Below are positions 53,901 to 64,000 of a stretch of DNA of 64,000 nucleotides, piece after piece. Below the pieces are notes generated by a model that was given only the letters and a program-made list of their open reading frames with translations, searched no databases and was not told the DNA's origin. The DNA is taken from NCBI GenBank assembly GCA_947652115.1, contig OX393570.1, positions 3,520,817 through 3,584,816 on the forward strand, in the 5' to 3' direction. The DNA is from Blastomussa wellsi (Eukaryota; Cnidaria; Anthozoa; Scleractinia; Plerogyridae). The position numbers and the translations under genes were made by a program. Position 1 is the stretch's first letter. Each line of letters starts with the position of its first letter.

Positions 53901-56900
53901 GAGAGTTTGAACTTTCAACAACTCTCACCTTCGTTTGGCCTGGCGTAACACCAGTCGCACTTTTATATTTGCATTGTCACGCGTGACAATCCAGGACAGG
54001 AGTGTTACGTTATGCAACCAATTTCATGTATGCGCCTAGGCGGTGAATCACTGGGAAAGTTCAGCGTCTTGCCCGAGAACACAAAATGGTGACTTCAACC
54101 AGTCCTCAAACCTAGGACGCTTGTCCCAACACCCAGCCTGCTGTTTGTCACGCTACTGCGCATCCCTTTAGCTACCAAAACGGGTTTTGATTGGATCACT
54201 GGAATGTCTCCGTCCTTTGTGATCGGCTAAAGTAATCACTTTCGTTTTGGTTTTACGAAACTCAATTGAAACTCGCTCTACCTGACAAAACCGTTCACAA
54301 AACAACAACTGAACATACCTTCACACGTGTTCGCCTCAATTTTAATTCCTTCGTCACTTGTAATGACAAAAGACACACAGAGTTCCTCGTTTTGCAAAGC
54401 GATTTCTCTCTCTCGGCGATTCATTAACCAAGACTTGGAAGATTTTTCCTTCACGGGTGAATTTAAGAGTTCGTCTCCTCCCGATTTTGCGACCACTTCA
54501 TTGTCGCAATTTAATTGTCTCACGGCCTGAGGAATAGTGTCCTCAAAACTGATCGCTCTTTTCGCCGCGGGCGGTGTTTTCCTACTTCTAGAAGGAGCTG
54601 GAGAAGCCTTTTGCGGGGAGGGGTCCTTGGAAATGGGTGATGATTTTTCGACATAAACGGGGTTAATAATAGATGGTAAATGGTTCGTCTGACGGTTTAA
54701 GTGCTCGATGAGTTTTCTTGGAGAATGCGACGGAGAAGTAGGCAAAGGTTTTTGAGGAGCAGGAAGAATTCTTCTCAGTTTCGCTAAATGTGCGCTAGGT
54801 CCTAAATTCGTATCCTTAAAGAGAACTCCCGGGAAACCAGCGTGGTTAATTAATGAGGGTCCCGGATGAGGTGCAATCTTTTTAAGTTTCTTTCCATAAG
54901 AGCTGTTCAAATAATCGCTTGTTATATTATTACGAAGAGGCGCCATATTGTTTACATCTCCGTGAGATGAAGGCAAATTTTTCGTTGGCTTTTCCTTTTT
55001 GTTCACTTCCTCGTGTGAAATTACTTTGTGTAAATGTTGTTGATTGAGTAAATCCTTGACTTCTTGCTGCACTTTCTTTTCCAAAGATTTTGTGTTTTTC
55101 TCGTCCACAGCACAATAATAACGACACCTCTTAGTAGGATCCCTTACGCTCCAGTACAGACGACTTGTTCTGGCAAACAATAATAACAACAACAACAACA
55201 AAGTCACAAAGCAAAAACGGTTGACGCTGTGAAAGGGAATCCTTGTTTACAATATCTACGTCATTAGCGTAAAGCGTTTCATTTTCTGATTGAATTTCAA
55301 AAAATACCAAAGCGCAACAAATATTGAAGCAACACGGCATAATTTGAGTCCAACATATTAACTACTATTTTCTATTTGCTCATAGAAAACTCGGGTTCCT
55401 AGTCGAATTGTTAACTATAAACACAACTTCAAGTAATGAAAATTTTATGACAAACCTGTAACCGATCGGATATAAGGTTTGCTTGGTGTCTGAATATTCG
55501 TTCAGTTTACCCACGTTTTCCAGAGTGAGAGAACCTATAAAATGGTAATACAAAAAAGTAACAATCAAATCCTTCTAAAGAACACTAACTTTACTAGGTA
55601 CATTTTTATCCAGTCTCTAACTCTACATGTTTGCAACAAATTTAAGTAATATTTCACAAACTCATTAATAATTCATTACATTAAAACAAAGGAAATCAGA
55701 ACCGTAATCGTGGTTTGGAAATGTGATCTTAATTAGCACATATTTTTACGATTTTATTTCTTCGTTTTCTCCGTAGTTTTAGGTTCGATTGAGAAGATAT
55801 ATCAAACACTCGAGACAGTGTTTCATCACATTTCCAAACACCTCGAAGTTCGTCAAAAATACTTGGCTGCGCGTCGTATTTTCAACTCTCTTCTCGGTTT
55901 TTGGAAATGTGATGAAACACTGTCTCTCGTGTTTGATATATTACGTCAAACACGAGGGACAGTGTTTCATCACAATTCCAACACCGAGAAGAGAGTTGAA
56001 AATACGACGTGCAGCCGAGTATTTTTGACGAACCTCGAACTTTATTAATGAGTTTGAGAAGAACTTTTCAAGGCCACATGGAGGCATTCCATGGCTTACT
56101 CTAAACTTTAATGATTGAAGTAACAGCTAGGTCAAGGACCAAATTAATTTGTAGTTCACAATCTGTCTCAATCTGTCCTAATCTTGACCATCCTTGTTCT
56201 CTTTTGCTTCAAACATGACCTCAAGCTATTTTTCTACTTTAGCGAAGTATTATTTTAAGGCCCCCTCCTCTCAAGGCAATTTTGTAGATCTCTAAACTAG
56301 AGTGCAAGCGAGTAGCATGCGTTACCTTGTACAAGGTTGATGGTGCGAGGTTCAAACCCTCTCGACAGCTTCTTTGTCGCTCTTATTTTACTCATGTCCA
56401 CACAAACACGTCGCTCAACACAGAAGTCATCATTTACCATCACAAGCTGATGTAATGAAGCAGTAAAATATTAACTTAATTGCAAACTAATATCTATTTG
56501 TGGAATGAGAGTGATGGCAAATTTTCAGCTCGGTAAATTTAATGTGAAAGATTAATTAATCAACATGACACGAGCGTGGGACAAAGAAAAATTCCGAGTC
56601 CACGACAGGAATCGAACCCATGACCTCCCGAACACCGGGAGCAAAGTTCATCAAACTCAGTTGGTTCTTGGTTCTGGTGGAGGGTAGGGGGGAGGGGGAG
56701 CCATTACTCGAGGAAGGCAATTAGTTCAAGTATTTCCACCAATGGGACGATTATTCAATGGAGGGAGGGAGGGGGGACTGAGGGACGACCAATATTCAAG
56801 GAAATAAAGTATTTGACGAAGTTGAAACTAACCTGTTTCTTGGCCCTGAAGGAATGCTGAGCACAGAACACTTTCTTGTCATCTTGAAACTCTGCTTTTG

Positions 56901-59900
56901 TGTTTCTTGCACACATGAAGTGATAGTTCATGGGACAGCGGGGTTCACAGCAGCCTACAGTGGCTCCAACTTCACAACAATGTTCACATTTCTATCAGCA
57001 GAAGAAATTGATTAAAGGAGTTACATCACGGTTTGTGCCTTTAGCCTAAATTTTTCAAACTCTTCATTTCCAATCCTTCTTAATCTTCTCCATCCTTAAC
57101 CATCCTTGTTCCTTTTTGGTTTAGTATCACTTCTTTGGTGTTTTTCTTCCTTTCTAAACTATTATTTGGACGTTTCCAGGGTAATTTGGTTTGTCACAGA
57201 AAGTGACTCAAACTATCATGATGAGGCTCCTTTAATGAGAAGCAGTTCCCGGTAACAGCAACAAAAACAACAAACAAACAACAACATCAACAGCGACGAA
57301 AACAAAATCGGATTTAGTTACATTTTGCAACGATTGAAATGAGGGAAAACGTCTGGAAATACGTTTGGGCTATATTTGAAAGGAATTTTGCGACCAGTTC
57401 AAATAAAAAATAATCAAGGTACAAAACGAATTGTACACAGTAAGTCATCAAAAAATAACTTAAGAATTCGAGTATGTGTAAAGTCTTCAGACATCCATAT
57501 AACAAGATACAAAATAAGCTCTGCAAATGGGTTCCAGAAAAAGACAGACGAACAAAAAAAGTGAAAAAAGTCTCTGTCAAAGAGGGTAAACAAAATCAGA
57601 ATAAAAACTGTTTGGAATGAACACAAGTTTATACCATCTGCTTGCCCCTCGATATAGCCACTTGCACATTCTGTAAACGACCCTCGTCATCTTCAAACAC
57701 TTCAGCAGACCACAGACCACAATTGACGTGCACCCACTCGTCCAAACCACAGCAGAGAAGACGACCAGCTTCAGGAGGATCCGCATCTCTTGTCAGACCA
57801 CACAGAAGACACTTTCTGGTATCCTCCTAAAATTTGAAAAAAATAAATGAATATAATTAAATTGAAAGTCAAGTTTAGACCGTATTTTCTCATACCCAGG
57901 TGTTGACAAAGATTGAGACCATTCTCGTCCCCAGAGCTGCTTGTCCCTCTTAGCCGGCAGGGCCTGTGCATGAGGAACAAGTGGCTCTGGTGACACATGA
58001 TTCGATTGGCTAAAATCTAACAAACAAAGTCCACTCACTACAGCCGTTTTAAAATACCTTTGAAAAAAGAAATTTTAAACAGATTGATTTGACTACATTC
58101 TAGCCAATCAAATCATGTGTCCCCAGAGCCACTTGTTCCTCGTGCACAGGCCCAGCCAGCTAAGAGGGACAAGCAGCTCTGAGGATGAGAATGGACTGAG
58201 ACAGATTTCAAAGAACAACTTGAAAAATTGACGAATTAACTGATGATGTACTGTTCCTGGCTAAGCTCCTTGGAGCTCGAATAAACAGTGTTTAGTTACC
58301 GTCTCCACCAGCTGCTGTTGGTCTTCAACAGCATTTTTGTCAATTTCCATGGGTTCCTCATTAGTGACTTGTTCTTTTCGCTGATCCTGGTCATTGTCTG
58401 TTTCCATCTTTTCTACTTCAGCTACAATTTACAACACATGCAATCAAGGATTTGGGACAATAGGCTCAGCAATCGATAGACATAATTACAACAAAGAAAA
58501 CTGTTAACGTGAAAAGTAGTTACAAAGAAAAATCGAAATAAAAAATGCTAAAATACTAAACGCTAAACTGTTAAAAAGCTAAAATACAAAATGCTGGTTA
58601 GAATGTTAACCAAGATGATAAAAATGCTAGAAAAGTAAGAACTAAAAGATACGTTTTCTGGTTTAATTTTGTTAATTTTTCTCAAAAAAATATGGTTGCT
58701 GCAAATGGCATAACAAGAATGATACTGCCAGAGTTTTCCTTAGTGGTTCAAAAAATTTGGATTCCACTGCAGAAGCTTTCATGACAAAATTAATTTGCAA
58801 AGGTGGAATACTCACCACTTGTCTCCTCCTGCGAGGGTACAGAATTACATGGAAGAGTTTCTGATGAAGATGACTGAGTTTGACTATCAAGTGGAGTATC
58901 AGATTTCTCTTGGCAGTTCTTTAAGGAGACATAAGAATGATCCCACACTTCATAAGCAATTCTGGGTCCAACTATTCCACTGTGACAAAGAAAATGATTC
59001 AGTTTCAGAACAATACGACAAATGGAAAATGGAGGTACTGAGCAGGCACAAGACTATAACACCATTGTGGCTGGCGATTGAAGCCAACAACCCCAGCACA
59101 AATACATGTATGTTCCATGCTGAAATCAGAGTTACTATTTTAATTCCTTACTTAGGAGGGTGCAGTTGTCTGTTCTCGTCGTTCTCTTCAGAGTCTGAAT
59201 TACTCTTGATCTTATGCCAAGGAAACATTGCTGCTATCTCCTGTTAAATGATATTGAATCAAAGTAAAATTAATCCGACAGAACAACGAAAATTCAGAAA
59301 GACAAGCTCCAAGATTTTTCACACTTAGAGTTTACCCTGCATGGAAGCCTGGTCGCTTAACTTGCTTATAGCCTGCATGACAGGCTATGACCCCTACCCT
59401 TTCAACCCCTGCCACACAGGCTAATTTGTTCACTACTACACATTCACTCATTAAAGGGTCATTGTCATGGCGATTTTGGAGTGTTCAGGTCAATTCTGTG
59501 CTAAAGTCATTGCTTATACAAATACTCACACAAAATAATGCTCTTGCAGAATTGCAAAGATATCAAATGAAAATTTCACTTGTAATTTAGCAGGGAGCGC
59601 AAACCACAATAGTGAAAATGGCTTCGGAAATTGAAAAAAATGGCATTTTTTTCTATTTCAATTCACTTCCATCTTTGGAAATTGTAACAACAGAGTCAAC
59701 AACAGAGTACATTGTTTCATTGCAGTACTATAGTCTTAGGTAACAAAACTAAACCATTACTTTTGCCTTTCCTTTGAGCAAGACAAATTTTAGCTTTTTT
59801 AAGTGTTGCTAAAATGACGTGACAATGCCCCTTTAAAAATGAATTACACTTGAATTGGTTCTTTTGTTTTACCCAATTTAAGTGCAAGTCATTTTGAATT

Positions 59901-62900
59901 GCAAATTGTTTCTAACCCCAATTAGTTGACAAATAAGCCATGCAGAGAGAGAATAAATACATCTTACCAATATTTTATATTAATTATCAGGGGTATTATC
60001 ATCAGCAACAAAAAATGCACATGAAAAAGGTCTAACATAAAATGACACACCTCAAACTCCCAATACAAATATCAGACTGTCAGCGAAGTCCATTCAGCAT
60101 TCACGCACATTTGATGAATAAATGCACAAGCACTATTTTACATTATTTCGCCCTTGTGTAGTCATGCCATAAATAACATACCATAACTTCTCAATTAAAA
60201 GCCTCGGGCATTTATTTCAAACTTGGCCTAATGGACCCGGTATTCACGTGACTCCCATAGTTAATATGAAATCTTTGTTCATGAATCAGTGGTTTTTTTC
60301 TTCACTCTGTTACATCTGCAGCTTATTGAATGTGTAAAATAAGTCACTCCATAACTCTGAGGCCTGACATTTATTTGAAAAAATATGGTAAGTGTTGTAA
60401 ATACCAAGATAGTGAACCCACCCTACAAAATGTTACATAAAGAGATCCCCATTGCTTTGTCATTTCATGGTCTGTTGATACAAGTCTAAACAATCTGTCC
60501 AAAACTTTGGTCACCTCTTCACAAAAACTTTCCTGTTGAACAAGTGCAGGTAAACACATGACTTCAAGCAAGCGCAATTTACAATACATACGTAGAAGTA
60601 CATTTCTAAACGGCGAACAAATAGACCAATTCTGCTATATTAAAATTCTAACATGGCACTGAGGCTTACAGGAATAAAACAAAAGAAATTATCCCTAAGC
60701 CTTGAAGCAAAATCTTTTGTTTTATACCCTAAGCCTCAACACCATGTTGGAATTTTAATATATTGAAACTGATCTGTCTGATGGCCTATTTACTGGGATT
60801 AATAGACCAATTTCGATATTTTAATATTCAGCCTAAAACAATAGAATAAATCCCACTAACTCTATAATTTATACCCCGGAGCCTCATGCTGAGGTCTATT
60901 GTTTTATGCTGAATTTTAAAATCGAAATTGGTCTATTCAGGAAGTGTGCATGGGGAGGGGATGGAGGGCTTTAACCCATTGACACCTGAAGAGTTTTAGC
61001 ACGCGCCCAGCCCTAAAACATGGGAGTGAAAAAATAAACCATATGCACAGTAAATTCAGACAAATACCTATTTTCTGAAGTAAACTATGAAATCAACTTA
61101 AAGAGCTTATTAAATTGATCCCAAACCAGACTTGAAAAGAGCCTCAGTGTGTAATTTTAGAAGCTCGCAAAAAAAGAGACTGCAAAAAAATTAATCTTAA
61201 AAATATCTTGTATTACTCTGGAAAGAGGTAGGTTTTCATTCTGCACAACAAACACTGCCAATAATTCAATAGCATTGTCAGTGGTATTTTCTCGGTGTAG
61301 AAAAGTGTACATGCAATTCAGGATGATAAAATGTATTTACAGATTGGCCATTACAAACATCTTCAATGTTTATTTACCACATTGGTGTACTTTTGATCTT
61401 TCACTTTTGCCATGATTCCATCCAGATCTTTAGGGTATCCATTGTCTGCCTGAAGCTGTTACAAAAGTGTTGGCAAAAAAACAGAAAGGGTTAGAAAAGA
61501 GGTAGAATCAGGCCACTAGTGAAATTGCTAGCCCAGATCACTTTCAACTTGTGTCACAATATTCTATTAAAGCAGCACTGTCTGGAATGATTATCGAAAA
61601 TCATAGATCTTTCCTAATTTCTGAACTACTGTATAATGCCAAACTCCACCAAATATATATATACAGAGCAAAATTAAGTAAGTACTTTGGTGAAGAAGTG
61701 CAGGATAACAAAAAAAGTGGTGGATAAAATTTATCACATTTTGTGACGGGATGCCATATTCCATTTTGGTGACATTTTGAATCTTTAGTAATAAATTTTT
61801 TCTTGTTTTTTGCTTTCACCAATTTGGTGTTTTTGTCATTCAGTTTCAAGCTAATAATTAAAAACAAGTTCATGGTCATACTTATAACAACAAAGTTTTG
61901 TGTGTTTGGGTGACAGGATTAAGCCAATACCACATAACCCTGTGTTCCTACTCTGAAAGAGGAACTTTTGGAGAGCCATGAAATTCTTTACCCTGGTGGG
62001 AATTGAATCATAACCTCCAGATTAGATCTTCTGAGGCTCTACCGACAGACAGTCAATCACTGTACGTATACAAGTGATAGCGCATAGCGATTATCATAAA
62101 GTTTTTGTTTGTTTGGGTGCCGTAAGTAGGAAATACTGCCAATACACCAAATAACCCTGGGTTACTACCTCAGGAAAACTCCTAAATTTCCTCTTTCAAA
62201 GGAAAAACTCCCTCTTGGCTCCACTAACTGGGGTTGGGAAGAAAAATACAGTTACTGGCACAACACAAGGGCAGACTAGAACCACTGACTGTCGGATCTC
62301 AAGCCAGACAGGTTATTAACTTACTTACTGGGCTGGATATACAAGCCACTAGCCCTGGGCTATTCTATTGCACAGGCCAATTTAAACCCTCCTACCTGCA
62401 CATATACTTAGAAAGTTCTTCAGTCTGTATTATTTATCATACCTGCTCAAAGTGAGAGATGAATTGTGCGTAAGCCTTGCAAGATTTTATCTCATCCACA
62501 ACCTAAGACAAAACAAACAGCAGGAATGCCAAGGTCCTCAAATTAACATTCGCCAACAATTAATCAAATCAAATGATCACTCTCAATACTGTTTTTAATA
62601 CCATACCAAGGTAATTTACTGGTGAATAAGATATAATCATGCACATACATGTACCACAGCTCGTAAAAAAAACTGACAAATGTCAGGGACATGAACACTC
62701 AAATCTATTCTTTTAATATTGGATAAGTCACATCAATTTCTCATTGAAAGTAATTTAGGTTCCCTAATGTTTGACAATTATAATAATAAACTTCTTATTA
62801 TTGTTTGCATCATGGACAATCTTGAATACAGACCAAATGCAAAATGCAAGATTCACCTATACAAACCTCCTTCTCAGTAATAAGAAGAAACGTTTTTGGA

Positions 62901-63402
62901 ACGTTAAAATTGAGGGCTATTTTTTGGTTGAAAAAGTATAGCTTCGGTTAAAACCTCACGGCAAAGTGGCACACAATCAAAAAACAAATACCAGTAAGCT
63001 ATGCATTCAATTCAACTACAAGGGTCCAGTAACGTTAATTCCCGTTGTTGCGATTAATAAGAAAACTAAATAACAATAAAATTATTTTACCCGTTCGTAT
63101 CCTGCCTCCATTTCCTCCATCAGTTCTTTATACCAAGATGATGTCAGCTGATCCTCACAGCACTGTCGGCAAATGAACTGTACCTCCTCCGGCAAATCTG
63201 ACAAGCACTCATACTGATCGACAGTGATGCCTTGACACTCGGCATGTACCCAGTGGTCGCACTTTACACAATGCACCATTTTAGAATCAAAGTCATCGTC
63301 AGAGTAACACTTGTCGCAGAGTGGACAGAAGTTGTTCTGCTCTCTCTGACGACCACAGTCCTGACAATGTGTAAACTCAAGCATCCACATCGCTTCAGGA
63401 TT
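49012..63402 (-). CDS. KMT2A: Trithorax/MLL-type H3K4 methyltransferase, C-terminal part (22 exons, partial 5' end)
   Basis: KMT2A/KMT2B-class enzyme that methylates histone H3 lysine 4 in the COMPASS-like complex. Exons in transcript order: 63402-63091, 62502-62443, 61455-61378, 60532-60437, 59240-59152, 58979-58816, 58421-58300, 57826-57635, 56991-56833, 56446-56326, 55534-55456, 55169-54319, 53505-53431, 53200-53166, 53074-52967, 52511-52462, 52176-52054, 51552-51463, 50937-50808, 50398-50303, 49925-49858, 49117-49012. All junctions are GT-AG with consistent phases (3204 nt, 1067 residues plus TAA). The order PHD3, bromodomain-like, extended PHD, FYRN, FYRC, WIN, SET, post-SET is that of KMT2A/B, not KMT2C/D. 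The start codon, AT-hooks, CXXC and PHD1-2 would lie beyond 64000. KMT2A versus KMT2B cannot be resolved, since that split is within vertebrates. Confidence 0.96.
51463..52511 (-). CDS. KMT2A: KMT2 traced exons 16-18: WIN motif and region before SET
   Basis: Exon 52462-52511 gives [17 protein letters not shown], which contains the WDR5-interaction (WIN) motif, ARAEV; its central Arg inserts into WDR5 in known KMT2 complexes. Exon 52054-52176 follows with [20 protein letters not shown] and an acidic stretch, and exon 51463-51552 with [18 protein letters not shown], the conserved lead-in to SET (human: DLPMPMRFRHLK). Residues 848-935. Confidence 0.95.
52967..53505 (-). CDS. KMT2A: KMT2 traced exons 13-15: FYRC half-domain
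   Basis: Exons 53431-53505, 53166-53200 and 52967-53074 read through as [53 protein letters not shown] and [16 protein letters not shown]. This matches the FYRC consensus of KMT2 proteins (W-x4-x-K/M-VQEAR, FAGVN, H-x-A/S-x4-L-EQL-GA-x-C/L-x-x-Y-x-F). The 35-nt middle exon is easily missed by gene finders; it is needed to keep the frame. Residues about 775-847. Confidence 0.94.
53712..53944. repeat. Intronic repeat rich in AGTTGA/CAACTC words
   Basis: Multiple inverted short words (GATAAGAGTTGACTTTCACC and AACTCTTATCGACTGTCATC). KMT2 intron between the FYRN-linker and first FYRC exons. Confidence 0.5.
54319..56446 (-). CDS. KMT2A: KMT2 traced exons 10-12: FYRN half-domain and the inter-FYR linker
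   Basis: Exon 56326-56446 reads [20 protein letters not shown] and [10 protein letters not shown]. Exon 55456-55534 adds [13 protein letters not shown] and LYPIGYR, and the start of exon 54319-55169 completes FYRN with [22 protein letters not shown] pairs with FYRC to hold the processed halves of MLL together. The rest of the 851-nt exon is a Ser/Pro/Lys-rich, probably disordered linker (for example [20 protein letters not shown]), ending in the strand [19 protein letters not shown] that leads into FYRC. The linker is about 240 residues, much shorter than in human KMT2A, and shows no Q-x-D-G motif. Confidence 0.94.
55796..56041. repeat. Compound palindrome (fold-back element)
   Basis: Two nested inverted repeats: 55797-55840 with 55905-55943 (AAACACTCGAGACAGTGTTT family), and the larger arm 55845-55945 with 55946-56041 (CGTCAAAAATACTTGGCTGC against its complement ending at 56034). 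The GACAGTGTTTCATCACA word occurs three times. In the KMT2 intron between the two FYRN exons. Confidence 0.8.
56565..56660 (-). mobile_element. tRNA-derived SINE fragment, second family
   Basis: The minus strand reads GAGGTCATGGGTTCGATTCC, a clear Pol III B box, followed by TGTCGTGGACTCGG. Only the tRNA-like part is recognised. Different from family 1. Confidence 0.55.
56833..57826 (-). CDS. KMT2A: KMT2 traced exons 8-9: extended PHD (ePHD)
   Basis: Exon 57635-57826 encodes the first zinc knuckle and linker ([48 protein letters not shown]). Exon 56833-56991 encodes the second half ([44 protein letters not shown]). All expected Cys/His ligands are present. The module is nearly invariant in trithorax proteins and is the strongest single identifier of the gene. 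Residues 308-424. Confidence 0.97.
57898..58207. repeat. Inverted repeat with ~110-base arms
   Basis: 57898-58017 and 58098-58207 are inverted copies (CCCCAGAGCTGCTTGTCCCT against AGGGACAAGCAGCTCTGAGG, and TCTGGTGACACATGATTCGA against its complement). Same family as 27239-27525. KMT2 intron. Confidence 0.75.
58300..58979 (-). CDS. KMT2A: KMT2 traced exons 6-7: linker between bromodomain and extended PHD
   Basis: Exon 58816-58979 begins after TTTGTCACAG and reads [20 protein letters not shown], matching the place of the Tyr-x2-Trp motif in KMT2A (NYAQW). It then becomes Ser/Thr/Gln-rich ([10 protein letters not shown]). Exon 58300-58421 is acidic and Gln-rich ([20 protein letters not shown]). 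Residues 212-307. The other two phases through the first exon hit stops, so this acceptor is the only one that keeps the frame. A 150-codon plus-strand frame over the same DNA is antisense noise. Confidence 0.88.
59152..63402 (-). CDS. KMT2A: KMT2 traced exons 1-5: third PHD finger and bromodomain-like segment
   Basis: Exon 63091-63402 encodes the third PHD finger, which in KMT2A binds H3K4me3: [20 protein letters not shown], then [15 protein letters not shown] and FICRQCC give the Cys4-His-Cys3 zinc ligands. Exons 62443-62502, 61378-61455, 60437-60532 and 59152-59240 continue with the helical bromodomain-like region ([28 protein letters not shown] joined to [26 protein letters not shown]). 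The match to the corresponding KMT2A segments (MDQGNYTSVLEF, VFPWFSV) is clear but diverged. Residues 1-212 of the visible protein. Confidence 0.93.
60620..60780. mobile_element. Fold-back MITE, older copy
   Basis: Starts AATAGACCAATTCTG; arms TATTAAAATTCTAACATGG and CCATGTTGGAATTTTAATA. Same family as the next element; KMT2 intron. Confidence 0.7.
60801..60937. mobile_element. Fold-back MITE with AATAGACCAATTTCG termini
   Basis: 137 bases; ends AATAGACCAATTTCGAT and ATCGAAATTGGTCTATT are perfect inverted copies. In tandem with the preceding element, about 20 bases apart. Confidence 0.8.
61900..62060 (-). mobile_element. tRNA-derived SINE, third family, with partial second copy
   Basis: The minus strand reads TCGGTAGAGCCTCAGAAGAT and GAGGTTATGATTCAATTCCC, matching A-box and B-box of a tRNA-like head. 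The tail words GTTTGGGTG and AATAACCCTG recur at 62104-62165, suggesting a second truncated copy. KMT2 intron. Confidence 0.6.
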
Positions 63403-64000
63403 CTATGAGAAAATGTTGATAATATTTGAAGGAGCTGTCACACTGTTTTCAATCATTTTTCTGATGCATGAATTACTTTCAAATTGAACAAAACCTAAAA
63501 AGAATAGTTTACTAAGATAAAAAAACCAAAGTTATACTAATACAAAAATAAACAGAAATGGTTGCGGTTCAGGAGGATTATAACAGATTTCTGTCAATTT
63601 TTAACACATTTTTAAGATGTGCAGTATACAGCTTAACTCTATAATTATTAATCTGCAGCTACAACACAAATTACAAAAGAACACAGTTTTAGATATAAAA
63701 GGCTAATGCCATTTTGTATTTGTTACAGGTTAATTTTTTTAACATAGGTATTTTTTTAAGGAGGAAAGAGATCATGTACATGTAGGTTGGAGGGAAGGAA
63801 GGTTGAGGAGGGGGTAGAGGAATAAGAGAAATGGTAGGGTATGGATGGATGACTTTTTTATAGATAAAAATAAAATATAACCTAGGTTAAAAAAAATTAC
63901 CTAGTGAGAAAAAAACTACCTGCAGTCAATTTTGACCTGTAACATAATATATTTTAGTCAACTAAAGTTACATACTATAACCAAAGATGAAGACGAAATA
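63403..64000. other. Right edge, presumed KMT2 intron
   Basis: AT-rich with no coding exon seen on the minus strand. The preceding exons of the gene (PHD1-2, CXXC, N-terminus) are expected beyond the window. Confidence 0.6.

Noticed and set aside
54030..54150. Possible SINE fragment (GTCTTGCCCGAGAACACAA)
   Set aside because: Only one short word of the family matches; too little to call.
58795..59247. 150-codon open frame on the plus strand
   Set aside because: It is antisense to two well-supported KMT2 exons (58816-58979 and 59152-59240) and shows no domain of its own.
1..64000. A new multi-gene defence, biosynthetic or toxin system
   Set aside because: All strong coding signal belongs to two known animal genes and one retroelement. 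Nothing suggests a cluster of co-acting unknown genes.

Overview
This is eukaryotic nuclear DNA from an animal. The genes have many introns, canonical GT-AG splicing and AT-rich introns full of small transposons. The content points to a cnidarian, most likely an anthozoan such as a stony coral. That rests on gene structure and on repeat families that look familiar to me, not on any database search.

Two large genes, both on the minus strand, account for the coding content. From 41461 down to 4052 lies a complete MEGF8 orthologue. I traced 34 coding exons with matching phases throughout, giving about 2705 residues: signal peptide, CUB, EGF, Kelch block, PSI repeats, EGF/laminin-EGF, second CUB, second Kelch block, PSI repeats, EGF/laminin-EGF, membrane-proximal domain, one transmembrane helix and a cytoplasmic tail with a MASRPFA-like motif. 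From 63402 down to 49012 lies the C-terminal part (22 exons, 1067 residues plus stop) of a trithorax/MLL-type histone H3K4 methyltransferase of the KMT2A/KMT2B class: third PHD finger, bromodomain-like segment, extended PHD, FYRN, a short linker, FYRC, WIN motif, SET and post-SET. Its N-terminal part is beyond the right edge.

The 7.5 kb between the genes holds a 4.9 kb tyrosine-recombinase retrotransposon (43504-48411, minus strand) with the split direct repeats A1-ORFs-B1-A2-B2 of Ngaro/PAT-type elements. Its gag-like and RT-RNase H ORFs are open. Its recombinase ORF is broken by a frame change and lacks one expected catalytic arginine.

Introns and flanks are crowded with tRNA-derived SINEs, fold-back and terminal-inverted-repeat MITEs (PIF/Harbinger-like, pogo/Tigger-like, possibly piggyBac-like), two truncated LINE 3' ends and two tandem duplications that copy pieces of MEGF8 exons 22 and 25. 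Bases 1-4036 hold no recognisable gene. I saw no CRISPR array, operon or other prokaryotic feature, and no convincing new multi-gene system. The points most worth checking are the retroelement, the MEGF8 tail motif and furin-like site, the apparent absence of a Taspase1 site in the KMT2 protein, and the MEGF8-KMT2 linkage.
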